A DNA stretch of 64,000 bases from Diatrype stigma (lineage: Eukaryota > Ascomycota > Sordariomycetes > Xylariales > Diatrypaceae), in NCBI GenBank assembly GCA_022225965.2, contig JAKJXP020000044.1, positions 297,032-361,031 of the forward strand. Reading direction: 5' to 3'. Shown here piece by piece: positions 43,001 through 53,890 of this stretch. Under the pieces are notes generated by a model, which searched no databases, was not told where the DNA came from, and saw nothing but the letters and a program-made list of their open reading frames with translations. The first letter of the stretch is position 1. Each line of letters begins with the position of its first letter. The position numbers and the translations under genes were made by a program.

Positions 43001-44878
43001 TATTGCTATATTAACGAATTATTAATTAATAACGAAATTAAATTTAATAATTATATTGCAACATATATATATTATATATAACATTATATTTATAAGGATA
43101 ATTATTACGGTACGGTTAATCGAAAAAATATTTAGCCCGATAATAAAAAATTTAAGCCTAGCCTAAATAATGCGAATAACATTATTTTAAAAAACTGGCA
43201 ATACATTGCTCGAATAATATTAAATTTTTTATCCGAACAAAAAAACGTTAAATTATTTAGCCGCCGTAATATTAATATTAATTACGATTAATTTTTTTAT
43301 ATTAATCGATACGTTTATAAAAACTTCGCCAGCGGTAGCTATTAAAAAAAGCGCCGCAAAAAACATTCCGACGATTACGATATTAAAAATTTGCCATTAA
43401 ATATGGTTAAAACCTTAAATTCCGAATAGCGAATTATATATAACATAATAATTAATTATTATTAAAGCTTTTTTATTAATAACCAATTAAAATAACTATT
43501 ATTATACGTTAATGGCAATAATGGAATTAAAAAGTCCTATTTTATTAAAATCATATCGTTATATTTTTAATAATTATTTATAACAAGCAAGTCGTTCGTA
43601 ATTCGAATTGCTTTAATTGGCGTAATTAATAATTAAATTAACGGCTAAATATTGCATTTTTTGTTTCGTTTATTTATCGATAACGAATATAAGCCCTTAA
43701 TAAAAAATGCTAGCTTATTAAATACTTTATAACGGCGTTTTTATGGCGTTTATTTTTTTATTATCGACAAAAAAAGCATATTCGGCTTATAAAACTTAAA
43801 CTAAATTAATCGGCGGCTTTAAAAAATCTTTCTTAATTGCCGCAATAATTATTTTAACGGCTTAAATATATTGCTTATCGAAAATTTCTTTTAGTTATTT
43901 TCCGTTATAAATAAGCCGTTATATGCTTTTAAGTAATTAATTAAATATTACGACATTATTAAATACGAACTATATAAAGCTTTTAAGCGTTTGGTATTTT
44001 TTATTATTATTTAACGCTAATAAAAATCCGAATAAGTTCGATTTTATAAAGCCTTATTAAAGTTATAATAACTTAAGGTTTTTATCGCTTTTTAAAAGTT
44101 ATTAACGTTTAAATGCGTTATAAAGCTTTTTTTTGCCGAAATTGCAAGCTTTAATAATATTATACGCATTTATTTTATTAAGATTCGTATTAATTAATAT
44201 AACCATAATTATATAATACGGCTTATAAATTTAATTATTTAGGTTTATATTAAACATAAAGGATTTAATATAAATAAAGCCGCTTTTTTTAATGCTAATA
44301 ATCTTTTTAAAAGCTTTTTTATTTACATTAAATATCGGATCATATTAATACGTAATTTATGAAACCATATCGATCTTATAAACGGAATTTAAAATACGAT
44401 ATACGACATTTCTTAAGCTTAAGGCTTAAACGTTACAAATAATGCTCCGAAAGTTATTATAATAGCTTTTAATAATTATATTGGCCCGGCATTTATTAAT
44501 TCGAATAGCCGCAAATTTCGCAACGATTAAGGCAAAATTATCGTATTTATTTTTCGGATTTAACAGAACTTTGTTATAAAAAGTATTACTTATTACCGAA
44601 AATAATTTCCTTTACTTATTATATATGCCATTATAATGCATAAATCTTAAGGCGTTATTTTGCGCTAAATAATATGTAATATTTCGAATCGTAAATTTGT
44701 TATTAGATTATTATATATAACCGTTTTTAAAGTATTTATATTATAAGGCTTAATATTCGATATTTCATTTAATTGCGGCCGTTTTTATTACGAAAATAAT
44801 TATCCATTTATGCAAATAAAACTTAATAATTATAATATTCGTTTAAAGCATGCTTTAATTCGGCCCTTATATATAATT
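40082..44878 (+). pseudogene. Degraded Helitron Rep-helicase gene
   Basis: One frame (2 mod 3) runs about 1,600 codons with many in-frame stops but no frameshift; nearly all stops are TAA/TAG, as expected from CAA, CAG or TGG. In order: a DUF6570-like N-terminal part with CPRY...FDVKLLNTN and DFGDVFFWLIPFKAIEKL (40,460-40,680); a Rep part with FWYRFE...NGYVYGLY, the HUH motif with both histidines changed to tyrosine (41978-41980, 41984-41986); and INYIAKYYGK, where the two catalytic tyrosines survive (about 42485, 42494). A PIF1-like helicase follows: a mutated Walker A (VNGNNGIKKS, about 43508-43537), Walker B FIIDKKS with Glu to Lys (about 43758-43780), and FPLLIIYAIIMHKS near 44606, as in the HKSQG-type motif. 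It ends shortly after GRFYYENNYPF. Rep would nick and rejoin DNA for rolling-circle transposition, and the helicase would unwind it. Confidence 0.85.
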
Positions 44879-45689
44879 CATTTTCGGTAATTCTTTATTT
44901 ATTAATTTAATAGCGATAATTTTAATAGCAGCAATTTTTATAGCATTAATTTTATTTCGTAAAAAACTTTTAAATATAAATATAATAGTTTTTTTTTGTT
45001 ACGGCAATTTTTCGTATTTTTTATGTTTTTTTAATTTAATTTTGCGCTTTTTTTTTTATTTATAAGCATATGTTAAATATTTCGTCGCCTTATAATTATA
45101 ACCGTTTACCTTTAATCCAAATCGTATATGGCTTAGCCGTAATTGAATTAATGTTTTCGTCGTAAATATTTGGCTTATCGTTTTTTTTAATTCGGAATTT
45201 TGCGAATATGTTATTTTTAAAAATACATGTTTTTCTTAGCATTTTGTAACTTCCGTATTTATGTTTTATAACATTAGCTCCGAAAATAAACTAGTAATTA
45301 TAAAACGGCCATATATAATAAACGTTAATTTTATATTATTAATACGGCATAATATTAAATTATTCATAAACTTAAATATATAAGGCCGCTTTAATATTTA
45401 TATTAATTAATAAGAAATACATAATTTTGCCCATAAAAAGGCCGATTTTAATAGTTACGTATATTTCGTATATTTGTGCCGGCGATTTTTTGTTGGTCAT
45501 ATAGGTCGAGAATAACTGGGGCCCGATTATTATATTCCAAAACTTAATATCCGTAATGTCCTATTTAATAAATCGTTTTTAAACCATTTTTATTAAAAAC
45601 GTAATAATTAAATAAAATAATGTTTATATATTATTAATATGCAATTTATATAAATATATATAACAAGTATATATTTAAATAAAAATAGC

Positions 45690-46258
45690 ATTTAATTTAA
45701 TTAATACCGCAAATTCTTTATAAAAACGATAAAGCTAATAAAATATAATAAAAAAAAATACATCGATTGGCTTTTTAAAAATATCGATAGTTTGCTTAAT
45801 ACTGGCATAATCGATAATAATTTAAATAAGCTTTTAGTTTTTTTTAAACGTACGATAAAATGGGCTCTTTTCGATGCTAAAAATGGAAATATTACGAATA
45901 AACGGCTTAGGTTTTTAATAATGGCTTTTATTATTAAAAATAAAAATATGCAAAATTCGACGAACCAATTCCTATATTTCTTTATTCTTAATTATATTAA
46001 TAATAGGTCGTAATTTACGGTTATTCATAATAACTATTACATACGAAAAACTTAATTTAAATAATAATGTATTAAAAACGAATTAAAGCTAGCGAATAAA
46101 ATAAAGTTGCTACATAAAAAGTTAAAGCTTAAACGTTAAAAGTATTAAATAAAAAAATTTACCTTATATGCTATAATAGGTTTAACTTATTTAAATAGCT
46201 TGCAATTATTTTATTTAAAGCATATATTATATTTGTTATATTGTTATAATTAAGAAAG
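45690..46258 (+). pseudogene. Degraded frame of unknown function in the element
   Basis: A protein-like frame reads KKKYIDWLFKNIDSLLNTG, then KRTIKWALFDAKNGNITNKR and LRFLIMAF. It continues past a TAA/TAG series into KLANKIKLLHKKLKLKR and GLTYLNSLQLFYLKH. An open part of 73 codons lies at 45792-46013. Charge pattern and regularity look like real protein rather than random AT-rich reading. No family is recognised. Confidence 0.45.
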
Positions 46259-46449
46259 ATATTAATTGCAATTATTAAAGCTTATTTATATAATATTTAT
46301 AAACCAAATTTTTAATTAAATTTAATTAATTTACTTATAAGCCAAATTTTTAATTAAACCTAATTTATTTGCTTATTTATTATATCTTTATTACCAGATT
46401 ATTTCTTTTCGAAAAGTTTATTTTATATTATCGTAACAGCCTATATATT

Positions 46450-47880
46450 ATTCGTTTTAATCGTCGCTATTTATAACCATGTCGTCGCATTTCGTTATTT
46501 ATAAGCATTACGATATAAGATTATTCGGTAATTTATTAATTATAATCCATAGCAATAAAACTTCTTAACGTTAAATTACCAATTATTACGTTTTTTTTGC
46601 CGATAAAATCCTTATTTTTAATTACGACCTAAATATTAATCCTTATTTTATGGGCAATAACGATAAACTTTTTCATAATATTAAAGTACTTAATTATATA
46701 AATACGGCAATTTTTAAGGTTCGAATTACCGAATTATGGCTTGCCTTAAATTATAAGTTTTAATTCGAATGCTTATTTAAAAATGAAATTAAAAGCATGG
46801 CCTTATTTATTACCGAATGCGTTAATTCGTTTAAGTTATTATTCGTATTCGAAATTAATCCGGGATACGCTATGGGAAAAAATAATAAAACGACATATAA
46901 TATTAATAAGCCGACGTTTATTTAAATGCCGCAATAGGTACTTTTAAGCTTATCCGAATATTGGATTGGCGTTTTATATTGGATGCCTTAAAAAATGCTC
47001 TTAATTTTCGATTTATTAATAATTTATAATACGTATTAAAAATTTAATAAATATATTGCGATTTTTAAAAAAGATTCGCCTTAAATAAATCTTGCTTTAT
47101 TATTATCGTTTTTATAAATAAACTTTCGTAATAAAATAATAAATAAACTTATAGCTTTTGAATTGCTTATTTTTTTAAGGCTTTATTTATGGATCCTTTT
47201 TATATAAAGCAATAATATAATAATAATTACGATTAAATTATTACGTCGTCGAATATACTAAATAATTAGGAAAAAATAATCAAAAAATATATCGACCTTA
47301 AAAATAAAAAGTCGAATAAACGCAATTAAGCAGCTAATAATTAATTTAATCAACTTATTACCGTTAATTCCGATTTATCGTCGAATGTTATTCGTATTTT
47401 CCTTTATAAGCGCCAGCCTTCGTTTAATTCCAATTTGATATAGCAATTACGTCGCCTATTTCCTATGCTTTTTTAAAGCCGCTTTCGCCAATTCCCTTCT
47501 TAATAACTTCTTTTTTAATAGCCTTTTTTTTAATAGTTATTATTAATGCGGTCCTAGCCGTTTTTGGATTTCGCCTTTCGATTACGACCATTTATAAGCA
47601 ATAAAAAGCTAAATGTTTTGCGCAAATACGAATATTATACGTTTTATTTAAAATACGAACTTTTAACCGAGCACCTAGCAAACGAATTACATTTTTTATT
47701 TCCCGTAGGCTAAAAAGAATGGAATTCGTATTTTTGCAATCTTTAGCGATAAAATAATTAAAGAAGTTATAAATACGAATTATATTTATGCGGTAAATTA
47801 TATTAAATTATTGCGCTTAAGTTTAAAAAAAGGTTAACAAAAGGCGTTATTTATAAGGCTTAGGTTATTAATAATTAATA
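46450..47880 (+). pseudogene. Second degraded frame of unknown function in the element
   Basis: One plus-strand frame has markedly fewer stops than the other two over 46,600-47,400. It reads NINPYFMGNNDKLFHNIKVL, FKVRITELWLALNYKFQFEC (with Q at a stop), VNSFKLLFVFEINPGYAMGK and SEYWIGVLYWM. Interruptions are TAA or TAG. The segment ends near the right arm of the internal inverted repeat. Function unknown; cargo gene or second transposition gene are both possible. Confidence 0.4.
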
Positions 47881-47912
47881 CAATCTTAAGCAAAAAATTA
47901 TAATAATAAAAA

Positions 47913-48026
47913 CGATTAATCGCAGGCAAAAACGTTCGAGGTATTTCTTAAGCCTAAATTTCTGGACTTAATTTCCGTATTATATCATTTTTACAAAATA
48001 ACCTCCGATTAGGTTTTAACATTTTA
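47913..48026 (-). repeat. Internal inverted repeat, right arm
   Basis: Reverse-complement partner of 37961-38073, about 80% identical over 114 bp. Beyond both ends the similarity stops. Orientation and spacing (about 10 kb) suit the ends of an inner element. Confidence 0.85.
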
Positions 48027-48209
48027 CGCCAATCCAAAAAATAAACAAATAAAATGGCCCAATAACCCCAAAAAAATCGCCTTACGCGGGAAATTTTTTT
48101 GACCCGGAGAAAAAAAAAAAGATCCCCGAAGCTTACGTAAGGCCGTACCTTTTTTTTCTTTTCGTAACGGTCAAAAAAATTTTAAGTCGTAAATATAAAC
48201 GTAAGTTAT

Positions 48210-48905
48210 AAACGTTAATTATATTTAAATATAACGAAACCTTTTAGGCTTTTATTAAATTATTACAGCTATTATGGACCAAGATATTCGGTTTTTTCCG
48301 GCTTAAGATGCAATAATCCAACCTAAAAAAGTACGTAAATATTATTAAATACAAGGACTAAATAAAGGCGAAAACGGCTATAAAAGGCATCGAATATTAC
48401 GAATCAATTTTCGACGATTATAAATATATATTCGACCTTTTTTTATTTATGGTTATATACGAAATTAAAATAAATAAAGCACGAAATAAATTTAGCGTTA
48501 TTAAATGGTTTACCATAAAAACGGATTTCTTAAGAATCATAATTAAACAAACTATAAAAACCGATATTTTCTATTTTGGCTTTAATATCGAGAAAAACGA
48601 TTCGTTAATTTTCCAGTATAATGCGGATTAGATTTTGCGTAATAATAATAAATATAAAGAAAAATTTATTCCATATTGTATCGAAATTAGGCCAAATTTA
48701 TACGAAAACGACGACATTAATTTCTCGGATTTAAATAAAACCGTATTAAAAGAACCGGTTTAATTTAATAATAACGAGAATATGGAATACGTATAAAAGA
48801 ACGATAATAAGCCCCCGGAATTTAAAGAAAACTATAAAGGGATATTAATAAATATACCAGCTGTTTTTAATAAATATATTGCATATTTGAAACAATTTTA
48901 TAGCT
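48210..48905 (+). pseudogene. Third degraded frame, between inner and outer repeats
   Basis: A frame of about 230 codons with few stops, all TAA or TAG. It reads IKLLQLLWTKIFGFFRLKM, IKGIEYYESIFDDYKYIFDL, NKARNKFSVIKWFTIKTDF and EKFIPYCIEIRPNLYEND. The stretch 48449-48631 is fully open. It lies outside the inner repeat pair but inside the outer one, so if two elements are nested it belongs to the outer one. No family is recognised. Confidence 0.45.
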
Positions 48906-50139
48906 AATAATATTTTATAATCGATATGGCTACGGATAAAAACGGAAACGAATATTAACCTAAATAGATTAATTCCGATTTTAATTAAATTTTATAATTA
49001 CCAACTTATTGGAAATGCTAACGAATCTTGTTATAATAGCTACCAATATAACGGAATATAATTTTCCGGATTATTTACGACTTAATCTTAATAAATCCAT
49101 GCAATTAAGCTTACGTATTGCTTATATTAAAAATATATCGGGATTAAAAAGGTATTAACGACAAGTTTAAAATGATTAAGCTAAATATTTAGGTTATTTA
49201 AAGAATTCTGGGAAATACGGATATTACGCGGTAATTATGATAAATAAATTTTTATTATATAATGGTTAGTATTAGCGATTTTATTAGTTTTTTATAGCTA
49301 TTCATAGCATTAAGGGATTAAGTAAATATTACCATAAAGTCGTAACACCTAAATTTAATCGATTACTTTTTATATTTATTACGAAATCCTTATTATAATT
49401 ATTAATGCATTTATTAACTTTATCGTATATATAAATAAGCCGTTTGCAATTATTATAAATCCCGAATATTCCGTAGCATTATAATTACGAAAGTAATAAT
49501 AGAATTTCGTTAATAAAATAATAATACTATATCTTTAAGCCCGTAAAAAACTTCGAAATAAAGGTTCTTATTATGTTATTAGCCTATTAAAATTAAAAAT
49601 AACTTCGTATTATATTTGCAAACGAAAGAATCGTTTATTCCAAAAAAGACTTTAATGTTATGAATTTAATAGCAATTAAAATAATATCCTTATGCATTTA
49701 AATACGAAAAAATCTTTAATCCAAAAGAGAATTTAATGCTATAAATCTAATAGCAATTAAAATAATGCTTTTATGCATTTGAATTATTAAATGATATCGT
49801 TATAATATTAAGATTTAAATAAAGTTTAAACCGATAAAATTAATTTAATAATTATCCGTTTTTAAGTAAAGATAAAGTTAAAACTAAAAATAATTTTTAA
49901 TGGTTTAATATTCGAATTCAAAAGGGTTTTCGGTTTATAAAAAAGTAAAACACAATGCATTTATTTAGCCATAATATTATGCGACATTGTTTTATAAGCA
50001 AATTTATTTTATTAATGGCATAAATTTGGCGCGATTTATTAATTTGCATTTAAAGAAGTAATTAAGGTCATATTTTAGCCCAAAATTAATGTTACGGCTT
50101 AAATAGTGCTTTTTCGGCTCAAAAACCCCCTAGTCATCG

Positions 50140-50170
50140 TTTTTAAAACACCCCCCCGCGCCCTAAGATA
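50140..50170 (-). repeat. Right terminal inverted repeat
   Basis: Thirty-one bases ending GCGCCCTAAGATA, the reverse-complement partner of 35875-35905 with one mismatch. CCCCCTAG followed by T at 50126-50134 looks like a canonical Helitron 3' end (CTRR before T), but the inverted repeat continues about 36 bp past it. Confidence 0.92.
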
Positions 50171-50239
50171 AGTATGGTACAGGGCCAGCCAGCAATAGGG
50201 CTTTGTACCACAAGAAACCTCAGCCTGCCCTAGGATCTC

Positions 50240-50594
50240 TCAAATTGTCCCGAGAATGACATCTTCATAGATGCTCGTCCGTTTCTTCGTATTGGCATTC
50301 TCAATCTTTTTGTCGGGTTAGTCTTAACTGCCGTTTGCCTTCAGAGTCTGTTTACTGATCCTAGCTCTTACCTCATACCGAGGCGAGTCAGAGCTGGCCT
50401 CGACGTGCCGGCCCGCCTGCATACCCGGCTCGGTCAAGACACCCTTGATCGTGCCAGTAGAAGCGGAAGTGTTAGAGCTGCGCCCTGGGATGTGAAAGGT
50501 TTAGTAAGTCTGCGGCCAGCAGGTAGCCTTGGAGATTTCACGTACTTCCGATAGGCTTATACCGAACTGTCTGACCGTCCTTATATTGCGCCAT
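50240..50594 (-). CDS. Hypervirulence-associated protein, TUDOR-like domain (DUF2945 family)
   Basis: Three exons on the minus strand, 50594-50546, 50484-50372 and 50305-50240, encode 75 residues. Introns are GTACGT..CCAG and GTAAGA..AAAG. The protein reads MAQYKDGQTVRYKPIG, then SSNTSASTGTIKGVLTEPG, GRHVEASSDSPRYEIENANT and KKRTSIYEDVIL. These are the conserved blocks of the small TUDOR-like family named after a fungal hypervirulence-associated protein. The fold is a small beta barrel, and its ligand is unknown. Every exon is under 115 bp, so the gene is easily missed. Its stop codon lies 72 bp from the end of the RIP-mutated element, yet the coding sequence looks intact. Confidence 0.88.
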
Positions 50595-52328
50595 GGTTTG
50601 ATATAACAGTTATGTGGATTTGAGGTGATTTTGGCTTTAACGCAGATCTTCCGATGGCGATATTAGGTGTTGGCTTTACGAATGTTACCTGGTTGTGTGT
50701 TGCTGTTCATTGATAGAATTGGGACCCCGGAAAGCGTCGTCTTATGTATCTGACGGTTCTCCTCGCCAACGATTCACGCGCCATACTTCATGACGAAATA
50801 TATCACGAATATCCAATACACCATCATTGATGGTTGGGTGTTCTTAAGGTCGTGGACATAACGTCATCTCCATTAGACTTCAGCCGAACGAGATGGCTAG
50901 AGTCTAGACTACTATAGCGTTGCTAAGTCTCATCATGATGAAGAGTATCTACGAACGTCGGAGTATCTATTCTAAGGAACTGCTAGAGCATGGTCATCGC
51001 GACCTTCGTACCGGTTTCATCCGACTGTCGGTGGTTAGCAGGAAGTTGTGACTTCTATTGTCATGACATACTCAGTCAGAGACAAGTCTGACATATGCTA
51101 ATACACCTATATCTGAGAGCGATCACCCTCATAAATACAATTTCTATATACTCAAACTCATGACATAAGTATGTATGATATTAGCCACATCAACAGCTTA
51201 TATGCATATTATCTTGCAAGAGTAACCGTAATTATGCGAGGTAGTAAGATACGACAATGTTAATGATAACAGTCTCTAACCTGGTTGGCGATACGGACTA
51301 CATTTGGACCAACCTCACTGGCGATATGCGCCCTAGCTATTATCACCAACCATCACATGATCCTTTCATACCTTACCTAATAGATTGGCAAGTTCATACA
51401 AGAAAGTTACATGCAGGTACCTAACTTTGAGCCGCGGATATATTGAAGTTGGTGAGAAACAACTCGGTGAAGCCATAAGGTGGTAGTTTGCAAGATAGCA
51501 GTTATAGGGGGAAGGGTGCTTGGACGGAACTGTCAGGGGTTAAGAGCCAGTGCATTTACATAACGATGGCGCATGCCGTTAGTGAGGAGATCAACCCCAG
51601 TCAGCCCAATATGGACCGTATCGCCAAATCGGGTGAGAGACTGTTGTCAGCTTTGCACAACTCATCCGCCAATGTGGCACATATTGTCTTATTGACCAGA
51701 TCCAGAATACCCACATAGTGTGCATCCTTCTGATCTCAATAGGAGAATCACATACCGATCGTGGTAAATTCCGGAGCTCGGGCTTAAGGGATGCAGGCGG
51801 CGTTATATCTTACTTAGTAGGGAAAAGTCGTGTCCAGTCCCAACCAACGGTTCTTTCTGGCCAATGTCTCTCGATGTTGGCCGGGATTTGACAATCACGG
51901 CTTTAAGCTATACGGAGGCTGCAATGAGCCCGACAGCGGGGCCAAGCCATACGATGCTGTCATTTCGCGGTCAGATGTTTGTTTTCAGAGGGCAACGCAT
52001 CCCGAGACTACTCTGGGTACCCCGAATCTAACCTTTTTACGGTTCTCCTAAGCCCTGGCATGGAGTGAGAAATCCTATACCTAAATCCTTCGCCTGCACT
52101 TGAACACACTATGATGCAGACACGCGACCGTCAATCGTGAGTAGATATAAAGGCTTTCGCCGCTCCGTTGGATATTCCAGATAAACTTCAAATCGGAACA
52201 CCGTCTCATATCGCATCGGTCTCACTGAGGTTTCTCCTATTTGTTCGCATTTACCTGGATTCAAAGCCAGTGGAGCGCGTTGGACTCGACATCGAAGACA
52301 GTGCCATACTACATAGATATCCAGAGCT
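50595..52328. other. Intergenic region between the TUDOR-protein and lipase genes
   Basis: Divergent promoters at the two ends. Short open frames (51488-51718, 51830-52051) show no recognised domain and no conserved-looking pattern. Confidence 0.45.
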
Positions 52329-53890
52329 ATGTGGTCCGTACCAAAAGCCTTCGTGCTCTTCAGCACCCTCCTGAGGAGCTCCTTAGTCAGTGGGGTTGAC
52401 AATCATTCTATCGTCTACCGGCAGAATTCCTCTGGCCCGGTACCACCCAGCGAGGATCCATTCTACACAGCACCACAAGACTTCGAATTGGCTTCCCCAG
52501 GCACAATATTGCGCATCCGCCATGACCCCGGGAACCTCACTGCGGTAGTAGCCAACACCTCCGCGGTGTATAACATCATTTACAGAACGACAGACACCCG
52601 CTATCGGCCATCATGGGCCGTCACAACCCTGCTGGTCCCGAAGACGCCATTAGAGACTCGCTATCCAACGGGAAACACTACTGCACAGGGACAGGGTGCG
52701 TTGCTCTCTTACCAGATACCGTACAACTCCGCCGACGTCAACTCCAGCCCCAGCTACCGGCTCGGGACGGACTATGCCACCCCCTCAACCGTCGGCCCCC
52801 CAGCCACGGACGGCATTGCCAAGGCGCTGGGCCGGGGGTGGTATGTCAGCGTGCCGGACTTCGAAGGGCCGCTTGCCGCCTTCTTCGCAGGCTCCCAGGA
52901 GGGACATGCAGTCCTAGACTCGGTACGCGCGGTCCTCTCCTGGGACGGGTTCCCTAGCAGCAGCGAAGAAGCTCGATACGCACTATGGGGCTATTCGGGA
53001 GGGTCTGTTGCAAGCCATTGGGCCGCTGAACTCCAGGCTTCGTACGCGCCCGAGCTTGCCTTTGCCGGCGCGGCCCTCGGTGGGACGGTCCCGAACGCGA
53101 CGTCGGCATATGACAACATCACGGCAACCCCATATTCTGGACTACTCCCGGGAATGCTATGTGAGTTACTTCCCATGATGTTCTTTACACGCCCTAGTTC
53201 AACTTATGCCGATGATGCCACTAGCTGTGAGAGGGCAAAGGGGAAAATATTAAAAAAGAAAAGAAAAAAAAAAAGAAAAAGGGGGGGGGGCATGCTTTCT
53301 ATGTGTATACCCTTCTAGGACCGTTCTCTCGTATTTTCCCTCGCGAAGCGAAATTGCTAATATTAAATCCTGCAGTGGGCATCACTGCAGAGTATCCGGA
53401 AGCGCGAGACTTCCTCGTGAGCAGTCTACACACGGAGGGGCCATATAACGCAACCGGGTTTCTCGCCGCCCTCCAAATGACCGTCGGCGATGAGTTCGTG
53501 GTATACGCTGGCCAGGACATCAACAGATACTTCATCCAGGGGCGGGATTTCTTGCGCACACCGGAAATAGCCAGGATCCTTGGCAATAATGGGTACCAAG
53601 GCTATCATGGGATTCCACAGATGCCAGTCTTCGTGTATAAGGCGATCGGAGACGAGTTCTCGAACGTCGCCGACACTGACGCATTGGTGGAGAGGTTCTG
53701 CGGAGTGGGAGCCAACATCCTGTATCAAAGGAACACGGTTGGTGGTCATATCGACGAAATTTCGAACGGCGAACCACGGGCAATGGATTGGCTGGTGGAG
53801 GTGCTAGAGGGGGCAACCGAACGAAAGCAGCCTGCTACAGGATGCGTGGTGGAAAACGTTACAGTGAACGTTACGGCGTCCACAACGTGA
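52329..53890 (+). CDS. Secretory lipase (LIP family), probably disrupted at the intron junction
   Basis: Exon 1 is 52329-53160 and exon 2 53319-53890; joined they would give 467 residues. The N-terminus MWSVPKAFVLFSTLLRSSLV is a signal peptide, and several NXT/S sequons follow. Exon 1 holds the secretory-lipase features VTTLLVPKTPLETRYP, GRGWYVSVPDFEGPLAAFFA and the nucleophile elbow GYSGGS (serine about 223). Exon 2 supplies the rest of the triad: VYKAIGDEF (Asp) and VGGHIDEI (His). The only good donor (T then GTGAGT) and acceptor (CTTCTAG) join T to GA, making TGA at codon 278. An ancestral C at that place would give CGA (Arg). The intron ends in a purine-rich run with a 10-G tract, so a sequence error or another splice choice is possible. 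If real, the mutation removes the acid and histidine and the protein is inactive. Confidence 0.75.

Larger units (their letters stand above)
35875..50170. mobile_element. RIP-degraded 14.3 kb element with terminal inverted repeats and Helitron-type genes
   Basis: The element proper is 35877-50168 (14,292 bp) flanked by TA on both sides. It begins TCTTAGGGCGC and ends GCGCCCTAAGA. Composition is extremely AT-rich between sharp edges at the terminal repeats, with many TpA, few CpA, and CpG still common. This is the signature of RIP (CpA to TpA on both strands) rather than general cytosine decay. It holds a long plus-strand Rep-helicase relic (40082-44878), other degraded frames, a 42-bp minisatellite, a 15-bp coding-type repeat and a second, internal inverted-repeat pair. 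Helitrons normally lack terminal inverted repeats and insert between A and T; these ends are therefore unusual and may mean a non-canonical Helitron or nested elements. No frame is intact, so the element is dead. Confidence 0.85.

Noticed and set aside
35875..50170. Centromere or mitochondrial DNA insertion as explanation of the AT-rich block
   Set aside because: Sharp edges at inverted repeats, a readable Rep-helicase frame and the CpA-specific decay fit a RIP-mutated element; no mitochondrial genes are seen.
35875..50170. Starship-type giant element
   Set aside because: No tyrosine-recombinase (DUF3435-like) captain is readable near either end, and the replicase relic is Helitron type.
51488..52051. 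Two short plus-strand genes upstream of the lipase
   Set aside because: No domain, no intron-supported extension and no conserved-looking pattern; chance frames are as likely.
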